Of a stretch of 64,000 nt of DNA, positions 20,058 through 29,830 are shown one piece after another. Source of the DNA: Aurantiochytrium sp. KH105. Lineage: Eukaryota > Sar > Bigyra > Thraustochytrida > Thraustochytriidae. Below the pieces are notes generated by a model, which saw only the letters and a program-made list of their open reading frames with translations, did no database searches and had not been told where the DNA came from. Both the position numbers and the translations under genes were made by a program. The stretch covers positions 1 to 64,000 of the forward strand of contig BGKB01000105.1 of the NCBI GenBank assembly GCA_003116975.1, in the 5' to 3' direction. Numbering within the stretch: position 1 is the first letter of the stretch; the number at the start of each line of letters is the position of its first letter.

Positions 20058-21782
20058 CTAGTAGTCGTCGTCATCGTCATCAAGGACCTTTGTTTTCTTC
20101 GTGGCAGGCGCAGAAGAGCTTGGTTTCGGTGCCTCATCATCATCATTTGCGTCCGATACAGCAACGGCAATAGCCGCCGGCTGAGGCGGCGGCGGTGGAG
20201 GCGCAGCCTTGGCACTGCCCGACGCTTCGTTCGTTTTGGTCTCCTTGTCTTTGCTGTCCTTGACCTCGTCAAGCTTTCGCTTCGTCCCCGCGGAAGTCTT
20301 TTTCGCGCCAGAAGATGACCCGCCGTCATCGTCATCCTCGCTCTCGCTATCACTACCCTCGGATGACGAAGATTCGCTGTCGAGCTTTCTCTTGGGTTTA
20401 GCAGTCTTTTTGCGCTTACTGTCACTACGGTCAATGAAGCTGTCCTCGCTCTCGTCGCTCATATCGCTCATCTCGTCTTCTTCGTCATCTTCATCGCCAA
20501 ACACGCCGCCCGATCCCGCGCCACCCTGCTCCATGAAGCGACGATTAAAGCCAGTGAAACGCTGCTCTCGCTTCTTTGCTCTCTGCTTCTTTTGCGTTGC
20601 GAGAAGTGCCTCGCGCGCCTTGAGTCGCTGCTCCTGCTCCTTTTCGGGAGCAAAGCGTAGATCCATGGACTTGACACGGGTGCCTTTGATGGCTTCAGAC
20701 TTGACGCGCAGTTCCATATCCTGGTGCGCAGCTGATGAAATGGATGTCGGACGCATGCTCAACGAAGAGTCAATGAGTCCACAGGACTCGAGGCAATTGA
20801 AAGCCTCCCCATCGCGCTCGTCAATGCCCATGGAAAAGAGAAATTGGTTGTGCGGCCTTTTCTTGACGACATCAAAGACCTCGTCACCGATGTAGAGCTG
20901 TACAGATCCGTCGGACCACTCCACGAATCGGCTGTTGCTCTCGATGACAGGCTTGCCGTCCTTCTTTTCAATCTCGCGTCTATCGTTCATCTTGTAGCGC
21001 CACCTGATGATGTTATCATGAACAAATCCCTTGCCCAGACGACGAAGTCGGACCTGCTCCTTTTCCTCATCGTAGAGAGAACCATCGTAGGCGGTCGACT
21101 CTACGTGCATACTGTTGGGTAGACGCGCGAGCCCAATCTCTGCATCGTCCGCAGGACGCACAATGGGCGGAACGCGAACGGCCGTTGGCAACTCGATAGG
21201 CACGCCCATGTGCTGCGGCTCTGCCTTGTCTGCGTCCGGGTCCTCGATGGGATCGTCTTCCTTTTCGGTCGCCTTCGTCTCGCCCTTTTTCTTCTTGAGA
21301 ATCTTTTTCCCCTTTTTGCCACTGTCATCCGAGTCATCGCTGTCATCGTCGGAGCTTAGCATCATGCTCAGGGCTGCGGCTGAGTCTTTCTTGCTCGACG
21401 TTGGCTTCGTATCCTTTTTATCCCCCTTGTCGGCGCCGCCCTCTTCATCAGACTCATCGGCATCAGCATCAAACATGTCTGCGTCGCTGTCCTCATCGTC
21501 ATCGTCATCGTCGTCGTCCTTGCCATTCCCGTTGGCTGCTGCGGGCGCCGCTGCCGCATCTTTTGGCTCCGCCCCTGCGGCGGCGGTTGCCTTCGTGGCG
21601 GTCCCCTCTGCGGCGGTCTCTGCGCCTTTTTCTACATCATCTCCGGCGCCTGCCGCGGCGCTGCCAGCCGGCTTACCTTCCGCGTGGGGAGCTGCCTCGG
21701 CCTCGTCTTCCGCGGCCTTGGTCTCGGGCGCCGCGGCGGCAGCGGCGGCGGGCTCGCCGTCGCGCTCCTTGGTCTCGCTCAT
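20058..21782 (-). CDS. LEO1: Paf1 complex subunit Leo1
   Basis: A 574-residue RNA polymerase II elongation factor subunit. The N-terminal 190 residues are acidic and Ala/Asp/Ser rich, as in Leo1 of other eukaryotes. The conserved core (about 195-400) has GVPIELP, the LPNSMHVES segment, NIIRWRYK, ESNSRFVEWSDGSVQLYIGDEVFDV and FLFSMGIDERDGEAF, followed by a Gln/Arg/Lys helix (EQEQRLKAREALLATQKKQRAKKREQRFTGFNRRFMEQ). The tail is again acidic and serine-rich with DD runs. Leo1 helps Paf1C promote H2B ubiquitylation, H3K4/K36 methylation and elongation. Single exon. Divergent from the UBA-like gene across 675 bases. Confidence 0.93.
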   Translation of the reverse strand: MSETKERDGEPAAAAAAAPETKAAEDEAEAAPHAEGKPAGSAAAGAGDDVEKGAETAAEGTATKATAAAGAEPKDAAAAPAAANGNGKDDDDDDDDEDSDADMFDADADESDEEGGADKGDKKDTKPTSSKKDSAAALSMMLSSDDDSDDSDDSGKKGKKILKKKKGETKATEKEDDPIEDPDADKAEPQHMGVPIELPTAVRVPPIVRPADDAEIGLARLPNSMHVESTAYDGSLYDEEKEQVRLRRLGKGFVHDNIIRWRYKMNDRREIEKKDGKPVIESNSRFVEWSDGSVQLYIGDEVFDVVKKRPHNQFLFSMGIDERDGEAFNCLESCGLIDSSLSMRPTSISSAAHQDMELRVKSEAIKGTRVKSMDLRFAPEKEQEQRLKAREALLATQKKQRAKKREQRFTGFNRRFMEQGGAGSGGVFGDEDDEEDEMSDMSDESEDSFIDRSDSKRKKTAKPKRKLDSESSSSEGSDSESEDDDDGGSSSGAKKTSAGTKRKLDEVKDSKDKETKTNEASGSAKAAPPPPPPQPAAIAVAVSDANDDDEAPKPSSSAPATKKTKVLDDDDDDY

Positions 21783-22457
21783 GGGCGGCTCTCTCGAGTC
21801 GCCGCCGTTCTGCTCCGCTTGGCGCCGCGCGCGGGCACGCGGCCTTCGCGCCTTTTCGCCGCGGCGTCGCGCAGGTCGCGGCCGGCGTCGGCCCCTCTGC
21901 GCTCCTCCGCCCGCGCTCGCTCGCTCGCCCGTCGCGGTTTTGCTTCGCGAGCTCGACCTGCCTGCTCCAACTTGCGGCCGCGGCGTGCTTCTTCCGGATT
22001 GGAACGCGTTTGGAACGAACCGCGTGCTCGCGGCCCTTGAGGGGCCCCGGAGCGAGTTTTGGAAAAGAACGCGCCCGCGTCGACGGGGCGCTAGCGAGGG
22101 GAGGGCCGCGGCAAGGCGCGGGAACGTGCCGCGTGCCCCCGCGCGGGCGCCGCGGCGCCGCGGGGCAGCAGACAGTTCTGCCCGGCTGGGGCTCGCTCGG
22201 GCGAGAGCGCGAGCGCGAGCAAGCGAGCGAGCGGGCGAGCGGGCGAGCGGAGCGGAGCGGAGAGGGCAGGGCCAGCGGCAGCAGCGGGCTCAGTCGCTGG
22301 ATCTGCGTTTTCCAGCGAGACGTAGACGTCTGGAACGACAGCCGCCGAAGAGGAGAGTGGAGCGAGAGCTAAAAGCTAAGCCAAAAGCCAAGCGCGCGCG
22401 AACCCTGCGAGGCGAGGCGAGGCCAGGCGAGGCCAGGCGAGGCCAGGCGAGGCGAGA
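21783..22457. promoter_or_regulatory. Divergent promoter region LEO1 / UBA-like protein
   Basis: Very GC-rich. ACTTGCGG at 21972-21979 is one copy of the window's promoter motif. From about 22200 there are GAGC-period runs (GCGAGCGAGCGGGCGAGC), and just before the + start (22408-22455) a ten-base tandem unit GGCGAGGCCA. No coding sequence called. Confidence 0.5.
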
Positions 22458-25103
22458 ATGCGGCCAGCGCTCCTTGAACAGCACCTTGAGCTTGCTCTCT
22501 GTACGTCTGCAGGATGTGGGCTCACGCAAGCCGACCTTGCCAGACTTCTCGTGGTGAGCACCAAAACGAGGGAGACGGTGCTCAAGCACTTTTTCTCAAA
22601 GGAAAGACCCATTCGGCCTTGGGTCGATGATCAAGGCGTTGTCTGGCCATTTGGTCGCAAGATTGTTCATCTCGTTCTGGCCCCGCTCGTCGTTTCAGGC
22701 GTTATGACTGCAGATACAGCGATGCTCACAAGATCGCAAGAGGTCGAGATGGCCGATTGCTTGAGACGCCACGGACCTGAATTTGCAGAATACCATTGTC
22801 GCGCTTTGGCCCTTTCGCTCGTAGCAACGCTTGATGATTCTTCTAGAGAGTACATTAAGAGCATGCTGGCTATGCGCGCCCTCGTCCCGTTACGAAAGAT
22901 TTGCTCGAGTGGCGCGATCTGGTCCTGTGCATTGGGCCTTGCAAAACCTACTCATATTCTCAATCCAAATTCGCTCAGCAACCCGACCGCGTTCAGTAAT
23001 CTTCTCGGTCTTCATGAACCAAGCAGCGCTGCGCCTGTGGACACCACCGGTGCGACAAGCGAGAGCCAAGGCGAGGAGGCTCCATCTAAAGATCGTCTCA
23101 GTTCCACTTCGAGTCAAGAATTCAGTCCAATGGCAGGATTTCTTCGAGGAGACGGGCATGGTTACATGCACCAAGGCGTTTCCTGTACGCGCTCTCGTGG
23201 TGAGCAATGGCAAATATGTTATTGGCTTTGGCGCGAGGCGCGCCGACGGCGTAATCACAATGTTCGTATTTTGCTGAAACAATGCAAAAAGAAAGCGGCT
23301 TCTGCCAGCAAAAATTCAAGTCGTCCCTCGGGCTTGACCATGGAGGCTTCATACGTGACCATGCTCGTTGAAAGTCCGCTGTTGCGAGTTGCTGTTGCTG
23401 ATGGCACCGTTCACATTTCTGACTTGCTGTCACTTGGCGCGCAGCGCGGCCAAGGTCATGTGCAAGAAGTCCTGAAACCGGAGGGAATTGCGTGTCTGCG
23501 CGCGGGGATATTCTCCTTGGACGATTTGGCCGAACTTCCTCGAAGTCGTCTTGTCCGAGTCGCCTGTAAACTCTCACCAAAGGTCCCGATCTCCGCCATT
23601 ACGAAAATGACAGCTCCCGTGGCAGAGCGTGTGCAAATGGTTGAACTTGTCCTGCTGCATGAGCCTCTTTGGTCCCCGTACGTAAAAGCTGACGAGCTTT
23701 TACGTCTTAAAGATCTTAGCACATTGGAGTTCGCATTGAGCACGCATGGTTTGTCTGGCTTGAAACGCAAGCTCATCGATCTGAACACCCTTGATACATT
23801 TGGTCAGACTTCAGCGCAGGCGAGCACTTTGCTGCGGATCTGTCTCAACTCGTCTGCTGGCGAAAAGCTACTCGCTGATCGCGTCATCACTGTTCCCAAA
23901 CTTTTGGCGCATGTTACCACGTCAAGCGTGCTTTCTGTACTTCTCGGAGATCTCGGTAGCGAAAGGTTGCGGGATGGGACGTTGCGCCTTGAAGATATCG
24001 ACTCTTCTACATCCCCCACTCAGCTCTTGCGAAAATTGCAAGGCAAGCCGGACACGAAGAAACCGGTATTGGCAGAATCGGAAAGTTGCGCCGGTACAGC
24101 ATCGAGTCCCAAGCCAAGATCGAAAGCTTCGGGATCAATCGCGACGTGGTCTTCATCAGGTAAGGGGCGCCCGACGTGCGGCACGGACGCTGCGTCTGAC
24201 GAAGCTCCAGAGGATGTCCTGGAACCCAGGGTAGACTTGCTCGGACGCTTTTGCGCACAGGTGTCAGAGTCTGTGACCGAGGATGAGGCTCGATTTTACC
24301 TCATGCGCAATGGGTGGGCTTTGAGTGCAGCTGTTCGGGATTACCATGCGGCGGTTAAAGAGCGCTCGGCCGGAGTGGATTGTCTCTACGAGGCCGCAGG
24401 CGGGTGTCTGGCCCGCGACCAAGCGCGTGCTTTTCTTTTTCAGTACGATTGGGATCTAAATGCTGCGCTTGACAACTTAGATCAAGAGATCAAGGTGCGA
24501 TCGGCGGCAGTCTCGCACTGGGATGCGTCAGCGGCACAAGAGTTGCACGAAAGAGCGCCGAAGCGAAAACTCGCGGACCTTTTGCGCGAGTCTCGCGCTG
24601 TGCGTCAAGCAAGGGGACTGGGGGATTTCTCGCAAGATCTCTCGTCTCGCTCTTCTGTATCGCTGCAGGCATCGCCTCTCATGCCTGCGGCGCAATCGCG
24701 GCTTCAGACCGGTGCTCAAGAGGAGATCACTTCCAGCAGCAACAACAGCAAAAAAACACAATTCGATCAAGACAACATGGAAGCTCGCTTCGACAATGGA
24801 CAGTGTCTACTAGACTGTGGGAAAGAAGATCGCAGCGCACCATTTCCTAAGGAGGGCGCAGATGCGAAGAATGATGCACAAAGAACAGCTGCGCCCGCAG
24901 CGACGCTGAATGCTGCGCCTGACGATTTTGAAAGTGTCTTAAACGGCGGCGGACCGACACGAAAGCAGCTCGACACGTTGCTTCGTTTTATGGATGTATC
25001 TGGCGCTCAGACAGAAGACTATTCGGTGTCAGTGCTTCGCATGTGTGACTGGAACCTTGAACTTGCAGTGCAAACACATTTAGCATCACTGGCATCTGGG
25101 TGA
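22458..25103 (+). CDS. Unknown protein with C-terminal UBA-like repeats
   Basis: An 881-residue, single-exon protein I do not recognise by name. The first 60 residues (LTQADLARLLVVSTKTRETVLKHFF...) look like a helix-turn-helix or winged helix. Residues 60-480 are mixed alpha/beta with no signature I know. Near 594-632 (LLGRFCAQVSESVTEDEARFYLMRNGWALSAAVRDY), 640-677 (CLARDQARAFLFQYDWDLNAALDNL) and 838-875 (LRFMDVSGAQTEDYSVSVLRMCDWNLELAVQTHL) are three related helical modules of the UBA/TAP-C type, recognisable from the (N/D)W(D/N/A)LxxAV/L ending. These usually bind ubiquitin or FG-repeat nucleoporins. The rest is low complexity. Function unknown; an adaptor role is a guess. Confidence 0.7.
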   Translation: MRPALLEQHLELALCTSAGCGLTQADLARLLVVSTKTRETVLKHFFSKERPIRPWVDDQGVVWPFGRKIVHLVLAPLVVSGVMTADTAMLTRSQEVEMADCLRRHGPEFAEYHCRALALSLVATLDDSSREYIKSMLAMRALVPLRKICSSGAIWSCALGLAKPTHILNPNSLSNPTAFSNLLGLHEPSSAAPVDTTGATSESQGEEAPSKDRLSSTSSQEFSPMAGFLRGDGHGYMHQGVSCTRSRGEQWQICYWLWREARRRRNHNVRILLKQCKKKAASASKNSSRPSGLTMEASYVTMLVESPLLRVAVADGTVHISDLLSLGAQRGQGHVQEVLKPEGIACLRAGIFSLDDLAELPRSRLVRVACKLSPKVPISAITKMTAPVAERVQMVELVLLHEPLWSPYVKADELLRLKDLSTLEFALSTHGLSGLKRKLIDLNTLDTFGQTSAQASTLLRICLNSSAGEKLLADRVITVPKLLAHVTTSSVLSVLLGDLGSERLRDGTLRLEDIDSSTSPTQLLRKLQGKPDTKKPVLAESESCAGTASSPKPRSKASGSIATWSSSGKGRPTCGTDAASDEAPEDVLEPRVDLLGRFCAQVSESVTEDEARFYLMRNGWALSAAVRDYHAAVKERSAGVDCLYEAAGGCLARDQARAFLFQYDWDLNAALDNLDQEIKVRSAAVSHWDASAAQELHERAPKRKLADLLRESRAVRQARGLGDFSQDLSSRSSVSLQASPLMPAAQSRLQTGAQEEITSSSNNSKKTQFDQDNMEARFDNGQCLLDCGKEDRSAPFPKEGADAKNDAQRTAAPAATLNAAPDDFESVLNGGGPTRKQLDTLLRFMDVSGAQTEDYSVSVLRMCDWNLELAVQTHLASLASG

Positions 25104-25233
25104 CGGAGAAACGAGCAGGAGAGGCCGGCTAAACTCTAGTAGGAGGAGCCAGTCACTCACTCACTCAGTCTCTCACGACCAAGGAAAGGCGACAGGCAAG
25201 CCAGTCAACTTGCTAACTGGGTCGTGTACATCA
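25104..25233. other. Short convergent gap between UBA-like and SDR genes
   Basis: Only 130 bases between two stop codons. It contains an AGTCACTCACTCACTCAGTCTCTCAC four-base-period run near 25150. Confidence 0.6.
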
Positions 25234-26403
25234 TCACAAACCGACCTCTTCAGACTTGAAGTCTGTCAGCTTCTCTGCCAACTCCCAGAGCTGTGCGCTG
25301 GCTACAGCGTCACGCGCGGCATCGTGCTGAGGAACGATTTCGCAGTGCTCAAAGAACTCGCCGGATACACTGGCGATTTCTGCCGCTGTGGCAACGTGAA
25401 TCGTGGTGTTGGCGCCCGTACTGACAGTTTTGTTGACAAGAGGAAGGACCAGACGCTGACCCCAAATGAGAAACCAATGAAGGCTGCGCGTGATTCCGGT
25501 GGCGATCGATCCTGGCGAAAGGGTGTTGACGCGGATCGTGTCGCCCTTTGCGCGCAGACGGCGATGCAGTTCTGAGCGAAAGAGCTCAAGTCCGAGCTTG
25601 CTGTGGCCGTATCGGGGCAGCATGACATATTTTTTGTTTTCGCACATGGGGTCCTCAAAGTCGAAGCCGCTCTCGTATACGCAGGGAAAGATGTGAACAG
25701 TAGAAGATACGAGTACGACGCGGGCACCGGCAGTGACTGTCGATTTGCGAAGGAGAGGAAGGAGTAGAAGCGTCAAGAGGTAAACACTGAAGCAGTTCAC
25801 TTGCATCATCATCTCCAGACCATCGCCGGTTGTCTTGCGCGACGGCAGCATGACACCCGCGTTGTGAACGAGTACATCGAGCTCGTTGTGCTCCTTGGTA
25901 AAGGCGGCCGCAAAGGCACGAATCGACTTGAAGCTGCCCATGTCCAACTCCATCACCGAAACGTCCTTGTTGCCAGTTGTCTTGATGATATCCGCACATG
26001 CAGCGTCAGCCGTCTTTTTCGTGCGGCATGCCATGATTACCTTGGCACCTTGGGCAGCGATGCCTCGTGCCGTTTCGACGCCAATGCCCGAATTGCTGCC
26101 CGTAACAATCACCGTGCGGCCCTTCATGCCCACCGGCCGGCCTGGTGGTGGTCCCCGGATCTGCTGCCTCCAAACGAATCGGAAGGAGAGCAGAATGGCG
26201 GGCAGGAGCGCCGCGTACGCGAGTTCACCTTGCACGACTGGGGACTTGCCCGAGCTGAGTGAGAAGATGGCTGCCACCCAGGCGGTGACACCGAGCGCCT
26301 CCTTGCGCGGCATGTACTCGAACGTCGAAAGGCGGTACGCGAAGCACGACACGAGGTACCCGACGAGGGCCCGCGAGGTCCACAGACACAGGTTGTCAAA
26401 CAT
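25234..26403 (-). CDS. Membrane-linked short-chain dehydrogenase/reductase (retinol dehydrogenase/WWOX-like)
   Basis: 389 residues from the ATG at 26403, preferred because the upstream in-frame extension is Arg/Ala low complexity. Two N-terminal hydrophobic segments (about 9-25 and 61-78) suggest membrane attachment. The Rossmann domain follows, with NAD(P) motif TGSNSGIG at 101-108, NAG at 181-183, catalytic Ser near 233-234 and YxxxK as YGHSK at 265-269. It most resembles the retinol dehydrogenase 11-14, WWOX and Tic32 group, which use NADP(H) on lipidic alcohols or ketones. Substrate unknown. Shares a 662-base divergent region with the unknown gene at 27066. Confidence 0.88.
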   Translation of the reverse strand: MFDNLCLWTSRALVGYLVSCFAYRLSTFEYMPRKEALGVTAWVAAIFSLSSGKSPVVQGELAYAALLPAILLSFRFVWRQQIRGPPPGRPVGMKGRTVIVTGSNSGIGVETARGIAAQGAKVIMACRTKKTADAACADIIKTTGNKDVSVMELDMGSFKSIRAFAAAFTKEHNELDVLVHNAGVMLPSRKTTGDGLEMMMQVNCFSVYLLTLLLLPLLRKSTVTAGARVVLVSSTVHIFPCVYESGFDFEDPMCENKKYVMLPRYGHSKLGLELFRSELHRRLRAKGDTIRVNTLSPGSIATGITRSLHWFLIWGQRLVLPLVNKTVSTGANTTIHVATAAEIASVSGEFFEHCEIVPQHDAARDAVASAQLWELAEKLTDFKSEEVGL

Positions 26404-27065
26404 CGTTGCGCGACCGCCTGCTGCTTCGTTCGTACGCCCGCGTGCTCGCGCGATCCCAGCTAGATCGACGCTGGGCTCTTGCGACCCGCGTCTCCGCTGC
26501 TCCACGCTGCGCCGCGCGAGTCTGCTCTTCGCGCCGCGCTGCCCTGCCCTGCCCTGTCCTGCCCTGCCCTGCTCTGCGTCGCCTCGCCTCGCCCGTCGCC
26601 AGGTGCCGCGGTCGATTGCGTTCTGGCTGACGCGACGCCGCCGTCTCCGCCGACGTGCTGCCATGATTGCGCGCTCACCCACAGCGCCTGTCTGTGTCTG
26701 TCTCCCTGCTCGCCATCGCTCTGCACACACCCCGCTGTGCCCATATAGTACTTACATTACGCATGTAGTGGGCTTGGGAACGCACGCGCCGGCGCGCAGA
26801 GTGCACCCCCTGCGACGCCTGGCGCGCGGCTCCGCCCCCGGGGGCGCGGCGCGCACCGGGGGCAGGGGCGGAGTGTCGGTTGGGGTGTCAACGGCTTCGT
26901 GCAAAGCGGGGCGAGGGCCTCGCTCGACGGGGAGAGCAGGGGAGAGCAACAGCAGGCGAGGAAGCGAGCAAGCCCGAGCAAATCGGGACGGCTGGCTGGC
27001 CTCGTGAGACGCGAGGCGGCGCTGCTGCGGCCGCTGCAGCTGGTGCGGCGGAGAAGAGAGCGAGA
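26404..27065. promoter_or_regulatory. Divergent promoter region SDR / unknown Ser/Arg-rich protein
   Basis: A run of the five-base unit CTGCC (about 26536-26575) followed by CGCCT repeats lies within 200 bases of the SDR start. CATATAGTACTTACATTACGC at about 26740-26760 is the only AT-rich island and may be the core promoter of one of the two genes. Confidence 0.4.
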
Positions 27066-28451
27066 ATGGGCCTCGCGAAACGAGACCCGCGAGGAACTGG
27101 GAAAGGGGGCTCCTACGCTGCAGAGGCCGTCAAGCGGGGAGACATACCGAGTATAGACCAGCACCAGGTCGAAGAACTTGCGGACGAACGCAAGGATGCT
27201 CCACGATATCTTCAGGTACGTTTCTCTCACGCGGAGCAAGTCGATGTGCGGTCGATCCCTATGTGTTGCTTCAAAAGCTGACAGAAAAATAAAACTTCTT
27301 GGGAACAAATATAGTCCACAACATCCTCGCGCATCAAGAGCGCGCCGAAAGACGTGCCGGAATGCAGAGCTACTCCGCGATTGAGCGTAGATCTTGGTAA
27401 GGAGAACTCTGGACCTCACTCGCGTCGAGACAAACAAGATATCAAAACGAAGCGCGAGTCTCGCTCTCGCGCTCGCTCTCGCTCTCGCAAAATAGCGCAA
27501 GCTCCAACGCAAGATCCCAAGAGTGGTGGACGGCCGCCTCTGAAACCTGCAGACTCGCACATGAACGAGAACGCGCAGCGAAAGCCACACGTGTCGAAGA
27601 AGGGTATCTGTCGCCAACGCAGAAAGGGGGGTAAAGTTGAGCTTCGCACAGCTCTCGATAGCATTGACTCGGACATTTCGCAAGTACAACGTGAAATTGA
27701 AGCCCTTGATCCAAAAAAGAAGGATACCCGTATCGATCGACGACGTCCTTTTGCCGCAATGACATCCTCGGGGCGGGAAATGGCTTACTCGACTTCGTCT
27801 ATGATTTCCCGGGCCTCTTCGTCCTTCTCTCAAATGTCGCAAAACGAAGAAAAAAGTTATACAGAATCAGCCGACTGGCGCGCGCCGTCTTTGGTTCTTG
27901 AGGAGCTAGGCGTGGATTCTATCGAAGCGACGTACGCGCGGACTGTCTCAAGAGCTCGGTCAGTAAGACTTTTATCTTTTGTTGAAAGCGAGGATCCGCA
28001 TCTGGAGGACAATCGTCGCTTCATCGAGAAACAGAGGCAGCGTCTTGAGCGGTCAGGCTCGTCTGTGCATGACGCCGCCTCAGTTTATTCCACAGTTCGG
28101 TCATCCGCTTCTGCCTGGGCGGCGCAGACAGGAAGGCCAGCAGCGGGATCCGTGTCGAGCTTGATTGCTGAAGATAAGGCTGTGCAAGTCACAGTCAGTA
28201 CCGATACGGCAGATGCGCTTTGGGCGGAGCAAAGTCCCAATACACTTTGGGCGGAACAAAGTCCAAATACTGGGTCTTCACAATCAATCGTATCTCCTTC
28301 GCCACAGACGATGAAAGATGTACCCGAGCCACGCAGATCGCCTCCTTCTGCGCCCCCCGGGAGCCCTGGAAGTGTCGTATCGTTCTCGTCGGTGCGTTTC
28401 CGGTGCAGGAGAAGAAGGGTTATTCTCCGTGACGGCGACGCTGCTCTCTAG
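27066..28451 (+). CDS. Unknown Ser/Arg-rich protein, two exons
   Basis: Exon 1 is 27066-27215 (50 codons) and exon 2 is 27315-28451, joined in phase 0 across a 99-base intron with GTACGT donor and ATAG acceptor, giving about 428 residues. The frame continues cleanly across the joint. No known domain. It has an RS/RA-dipeptide tract (about residues 85-100, RESRSRARSRSRK), a short coiled coil (DSIDSDISQVQREIEALD) and a nine-residue unit LWAEQSPNT repeated in tandem near 28216-28269. RS tracts hint at a nuclear or RNA-related role, but this is weak. A further intron near 28392 is possible, so the C-terminus is uncertain. Confidence 0.6.
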
Positions 28452-28738
28452 AATTGCAAGGCCCATCCCATCTCGAGCGAGGACAGCAATCCGAAAGACA
28501 CACATATAATTTTGAAAACTGCAACTACTATTCTTTACTACCAACAAGTTGGACGAAAGCATGATGTATCTCCTTATTCAACCTCATGCTGACCATTACT
28601 TTTAGCGCTCGATGTGGAAGGTACAGAAGCATCGTTTATGATGGGCATGCCAAAGGAAAGTAAAAGAAAAGAATGAAGAGAAGGCGAGAGACGCACAGCA
28701 TGTCATACACGAGGAGATTGATCACAAATAAGCACTAG

Positions 28739-29830
28739 CTAGCTACTGATACGCGAGGTGACAATCTTTTGCCGCACCCCTTGTTCGTCAGAGAACGAAT
28801 TAAAGGTCATGCCAGCCCTGTCGCGGCTGATAATCATCGCCGCAAGGTCGCGTTCGGCCTTGCCTCCGCACATGTCGAGAACAATTCTACGGCCCGCAAC
28901 GCGGACAAAGCCATGATGTCCTGAAATGAGAAAATAAGGCGGGTTTATAGGCTGCGCATACTCGCGATCAGGAAAGTATGGACGTAGGGATGACGGCATG
29001 CGCTCGACATTGGACCTTCCCGATAAAGGTTCAATAAAGGGCTGAGAGGCCACGGCCTCATTGCGCTCGCGGAGCCACTCAATAACCTGCCCAAGCTCAG
29101 CCTCGCCGGTACATTCCTCGAGGCCAGCATGCACGGCAATGACGTGACCGACACCGCTGCCAATCTCGGCGATCCACTCGAGATTGCGCAAAAACTCTTG
29201 ATGCGAAGTGGGCATCGCCTTGAGGAGACCCTCTCGGTCGCCATATGGGACTCCGTACGAAGCAAAAGTTGCGTGCGACTCGTAGACGGACTTGGGCTCT
29301 GCAGCGTAGCGCACGCCCTGCAAATGCATGGTTTCGTGTCCCGGGCCCTTGTACATGTTCTCCCCGGGGAGCTTGGCCATGAATGCCTCGCGCGCATTTG
29401 GATCAAAGGCCATGTCTGTAGGTGTAGTGCGCAAGTCGAGAAGGCCGAGGAATGCGCTAAGCGCGAAATCGTGGTTTCCGCAGAGCCAAATGTGCTTCTG
29501 CTCCGGGTGTCGCTCCTGAAGTTTCGTCATCCACTCGATAACGCCGGCCGTGTCGGGGCCCTTGTCGCAGTAGTCTCCCAAAAACGTGACGGTCATCTTC
29601 TCAAAGACGTCCTCCCCGCCGACCGCCGCGGGCAGCTTGTCCCAGAGCGTCTCGAGCTTGTCCAGGTGTCCGTGGACGTCGCCCACAAAGCACAGCGGGC
29701 CCCTCGCTCTGCGCAGTTTGAGCCAGTCTTCGAGCGGTCTCCGCAGCCGCTTCCGCATCGACCGCGCCGCCATCTGCGGCAGCGACAGCATCGTCCCCGC
29801 CTCTGCCGAGGGGTCCGCCTGCGCCTGCAC
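28739..29830 (-). CDS. PPP-family phosphatase of the RLPH2 (Rhizobiales-like) type
   Basis: A 363-residue calcineurin-fold metallophosphatase with the full metal-binding set: GDVHGH (50-55), GDYCDKGP (85-92), GNHD (118-121), VHAGLE (233-238) and SGHHG (303-307). GDYCDKGP with Lys instead of the GDYVDRG of PP1/PP2A, the short spacing after GNHDF, and the stretches MHLQGVRYA and SYGVPYGDREGLLKAMP resemble the plant and protist RLPH2 proteins. RLPH2 is known to prefer phosphotyrosine. No targeting signal is obvious; the first 45 residues are basic. A shorter start at 29791 is possible. Divergent from the EF-hand/IQ gene across a region with the ACTTGCG motif. Confidence 0.85.
   Translation of the reverse strand: MQAQADPSAEAGTMLSLPQMAARSMRKRLRRPLEDWLKLRRARGPLCFVGDVHGHLDKLETLWDKLPAAVGGEDVFEKMTVTFLGDYCDKGPDTAGVIEWMTKLQERHPEQKHIWLCGNHDFALSAFLGLLDLRTTPTDMAFDPNAREAFMAKLPGENMYKGPGHETMHLQGVRYAAEPKSVYESHATFASYGVPYGDREGLLKAMPTSHQEFLRNLEWIAEIGSGVGHVIAVHAGLEECTGEAELGQVIEWLRERNEAVASQPFIEPLSGRSNVERMPSSLRPYFPDREYAQPINPPYFLISGHHGFVRVAGRRIVLDMCGGKAERDLAAMIISRDRAGMTFNSFSDEQGVRQKIVTSRISS

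Noticed and set aside
26404-26730. 109-residue N-terminal extension of the dehydrogenase
   Set aside because: Arg/Ala/Gly low complexity across the CTGCC repeat; the family-like membrane helix begins after the later ATG.
28392-28449. Possible 58-base second intron in the Ser/Arg-rich gene
   Set aside because: GT and AG ends exist, but no clear CTRAC site or protein support for the extended reading.
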